DNA of 36,605 bases from Atopobium sp. GTDB lineage: Bacteria; Actinomycetota; Coriobacteriia; Coriobacteriales; Atopobiaceae. Where the stretch lies: assembly GCA_015258715.1 (NCBI GenBank), contig JABZHR010000010.1:1-36605 (forward strand), written 5' to 3'. Of this stretch, positions 34,549 through 36,605 are shown one piece after another (within the stretch, counting starts at the first letter, position 1; every line of letters begins with the position of its first letter). Position numbers and translations under genes: made by a program. Under the pieces are notes generated by a model. It saw only the letters and a program-made list of their open reading frames with translations, had not been told where the DNA came from and did no database searches.

Positions 34549-35472
34549 ATGCGCGTAGTCTTTATGGGAACTCCAGATTTTGCTGTTCCATCGCTCAAAA
34601 AACTTGCCCATGATCACCAGGTTGCTTTGGTCATTACAAGGCCAGATGCCGTTCGCGGTCGTGGTAAAACACTTGAGCCGTCTCCCGTAAAAGAATGCGC
34701 ACAAGAGCTTGGATTGTCCGTTCTTGAGGCAAACCGCATGACTCCAGAAGTAATTTCTTCCATGCAAGAGGTACAACCAGAAGCGCTCTGTGTGGTTGCT
34801 TTTGGCTGCATTTTGCCAGATGAAGTTATCTCTCTTGCACCTTATGGCGCTCTGAACGTACATGCATCACTGCTGCCTCGCTGGCGAGGGGCTGCTCCAA
34901 TACAGCGTGCCATCCTTGCTGGTGACACGGTTGCTGGCGTTTCTATCATGAAAATTGCGCACGAGCTTGACGCAGGAGATTGGTGCAAGCAGGCATCGTG
35001 TGAGGTCGGCTCCAAAAATACTGAGCAGCTCACTGACGCTCTAGCACATTTGGGTGCTGACGCACTGTCTGAGGCTCTTTCTGAGCTCAAGGAAGGCTCT
35101 CTTGAGTGGCATACACAAGACGAGCGAGAAGTAACGTTTGCTCCTAAAGTTACCAAGCAAGAAATGAAGCTTGCTCCAGAAGATTCAGCCCAGGTAAATG
35201 CGTTTAGGGTTCAAGCGTCTTCTGATACCGCTCCTGCTCGCGCTTCGGTTGGTGGCAGGTCTTTGCGTGTTCTCTCCGCTCAACTGGCTCCAAGTGAAGC
35301 CTCTGTTGTCCAAGGTCAAGTTGCTCTTCAAGATCATAGGTTGTTCCTTGGCTGTGCTGAAGGAACTCTTGAGCTTCTTGAGGTGCGTCCAGATGGCAAG
35401 CGTTCTATGGATGCAAAATCATTTGCCGCAGGACTTCAGAAGTCCCAGATGACCTGGAAGATGCTTCAATAA
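34549..35472 (+). CDS. fmt: Methionyl-tRNA formyltransferase
   Basis: 307 residues. Catalytic residues N103, H105 (ALNVHASLLPRWRGAAPIQ) and D141 (HELDAGD) align with E. coli N108, H110 and D146. It formylates Met-tRNA with 10-formyl-tetrahydrofolate to make the initiator. The C-terminal OB-like domain (about 205-305) is present. GGAG lies 5-6 bases before the ATG. Its stop overlaps the rsmB start by one base (TAATG), implying translational coupling. Confidence 0.97.
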   Translation: MRVVFMGTPDFAVPSLKKLAHDHQVALVITRPDAVRGRGKTLEPSPVKECAQELGLSVLEANRMTPEVISSMQEVQPEALCVVAFGCILPDEVISLAPYGALNVHASLLPRWRGAAPIQRAILAGDTVAGVSIMKIAHELDAGDWCKQASCEVGSKNTEQLTDALAHLGADALSEALSELKEGSLEWHTQDEREVTFAPKVTKQEMKLAPEDSAQVNAFRVQASSDTAPARASVGGRSLRVLSAQLAPSEASVVQGQVALQDHRLFLGCAEGTLELLEVRPDGKRSMDAKSFAAGLQKSQMTWKMLQ

Positions 35473-36605
35473 TGGCCACCTTAACTCCTGCTCGAAGAGT
35501 GGCCTATCAGGCATTCTTTGAGTGTAGACGTAATAATCTACGTATTCGTGATTACTTACGAGAGTCAAAAGATTTCTTGGAACTCTCTGTACAAGACAAA
35601 GCTTTTGCTACTCGTCTTGCTCTGGGGGCAATGCTTACCAAAGGTAAGCTTGATGAAGCTTTAAAGAATCATCTTAAGTCAGGTATTCATCTAGAGCCAA
35701 AGGTACAGGACGCTCTCCGTATTGCTGTATTTGAGGTTTTATATTTAGAGACTAGACGTGACGCCGCCATTAGCCAAGGTGTTGAGCTGGTAAAGTCTAT
35801 CTCAAAGCGTTCTTCTGGTCTTGCAAATGCTGTGCTTAGAAAAATTTCTGAAAAAGAGGCTCAGCTTACGCGTGCAAAGAATCCCAAAACACCTTCAGAG
35901 CTTTCGTGGGAATCAGGCATTCCTGAGTGGATTTGTTTGGAGATTATTGAGTCGCTGGGAGAGTCCGCCGCTCAAAAGCTCATTCTTAATCTTAAAAACC
36001 CAGCTCCTGTGTATGTTCTACAAAGAAACGTATCAGAACAACAATTGCAGACCAGCTCTTTAGAGTTACAGCAAACAGTTCTGCCAGATGTGTATGAGGT
36101 AAAAAATCCTGCTCAACTTAACGTTGACGCATATGTAAAGAAAGTTCAGCTTGTTCCTGCAGATTTAGCTTCTCAGCTTGTGGCACTTCTCGCGGCATCT
36201 TATGTAGACCAAGATGTGCTTGAGGTTGGACAAGGCAGAGGAACCAAATCCTTGTTGCTTTCTCACGCGTTTGAGGTGCTTGATAAAGAAAATTCCCATA
36301 TAACCGCTGTTGAACTTGTAAAGGGAAAGTCTCACGTTTCAAAAAGAAGATTGAAAACTGCTGGCCTTTCAGATCAGGTTACATCACTCACGTTTGACGC
36401 TACACAGTTTGTGTCACCAGAGGTTCCAGAGGAGCTTAATCAGAGCTTTGACGTGGTGTTTATTGACGCTCCCTGTTCTGGTTTGGGCACCCTTCGCCGC
36501 CATCCAGAGATTGCGTGGAATCTGTTACCAGAAAGTCTGTATGACGGGGGAGAGCTTACCGCTTTACAAACCAAACTCTTGCAGAGCTGCAGCAGCCGTG
36601 TAGAG
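35472..36605 (+). CDS. rsmB: 16S rRNA m5C967 methyltransferase RsmB, 3' end outside window
   Basis: 378 residues are visible and the frame is open to the edge, so the gene is partial. Residues 1-130 form a NusB-like RNA-binding domain (TPARRVAYQAFFECRR, GLANAVLRKI), followed by the Rossmann methyltransferase fold. Motif IV is DAPCSGLGTLRRHPEI with C335; the nucleophile Cys of motif VI (TCS) would lie past the window. Motif I is unusual, EVGQGRGTKS (from residue 251) instead of CAAPGGKT, although the GxGxG-type nucleotide loop is kept. It starts inside the fmt stop codon (TAATG) with only a weak ribosome site. The def-fmt-rsmB order is widely conserved. Confidence 0.88.
   Translation, partial: MATLTPARRVAYQAFFECRRNNLRIRDYLRESKDFLELSVQDKAFATRLALGAMLTKGKLDEALKNHLKSGIHLEPKVQDALRIAVFEVLYLETRRDAAISQGVELVKSISKRSSGLANAVLRKISEKEAQLTRAKNPKTPSELSWESGIPEWICLEIIESLGESAAQKLILNLKNPAPVYVLQRNVSEQQLQTSSLELQQTVLPDVYEVKNPAQLNVDAYVKKVQLVPADLASQLVALLAASYVDQDVLEVGQGRGTKSLLLSHAFEVLDKENSHITAVELVKGKSHVSKRRLKTAGLSDQVTSLTFDATQFVSPEVPEELNQSFDVVFIDAPCSGLGTLRRHPEIAWNLLPESLYDGGELTALQTKLLQSCSSRVE

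Overview
The window looks like chromosomal DNA from a low-to-mid GC member of the Coriobacteriia (Actinomycetota), most like Atopobium/Lancefieldella. This is inferred from gene families, strong Shine-Dalgarno sites, moderate GC and abundant glycan-binding-type surface repeats; no database search was possible. No rRNA, tRNA, prophage, insertion sequence or CRISPR array was seen. Almost every base lies in or next to a gene, and the only gene-free stretch over 300 bases is 1834-2178.

Layout. (1) 1-5945, cell surface: the first codons of one secreted repeat protein (cut by the left edge), a full paralogue with eight or so aromatic wall-binding repeats, a cold-shock protein, a HAD phosphatase, and a large amidase/glucosaminidase autolysin carrying the same repeats. 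(2) 5979-9183: a large TPR-type protein of unknown function divergent from a second HAD phosphatase, with a perfect palindrome between them. (3) 9203-13548: a MarR regulator and a heterodimeric ABC exporter in one operon, with a clear inverted-repeat operator. (4) 13607-16564: a methionyl-tRNA-synthetase-like enzyme with a degenerate KMSKS motif, followed by an alpha/beta hydrolase. (5) 16692-19432: a CPBP membrane protein, queH and queA, overlapping and probably co-transcribed; QueA makes epoxyqueuosine and QueH reduces it to queuosine. (6) 19464-24943: a tail-anchored coiled-coil protein, ptsH (HPr), a YvlD-type membrane protein, a DUF2974 hydrolase, an acyltransferase-3 membrane protein and yaaA. 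(7) 25050-36605: a tight operon addB-addA-priA-def-fmt-rsmB joining double-strand-break processing, replication restart, formyl-methionine metabolism and rRNA methylation; rsmB runs off the right edge.

The most unusual non-gene signal is the octamer TTCTCGCC. I count 16 copies on both strands, where about one is expected by chance, in many unrelated genes, in both orientations relative to transcription and in more than one reading frame. It resembles the distribution of a DNA-uptake or Chi-like genomic signal and deserves a genome-wide count. Other points of interest are the complementary degenerate/canonical ATP sites of the ABC pair, the amplification of wall-binding repeats, and several enzymes with altered signature motifs.
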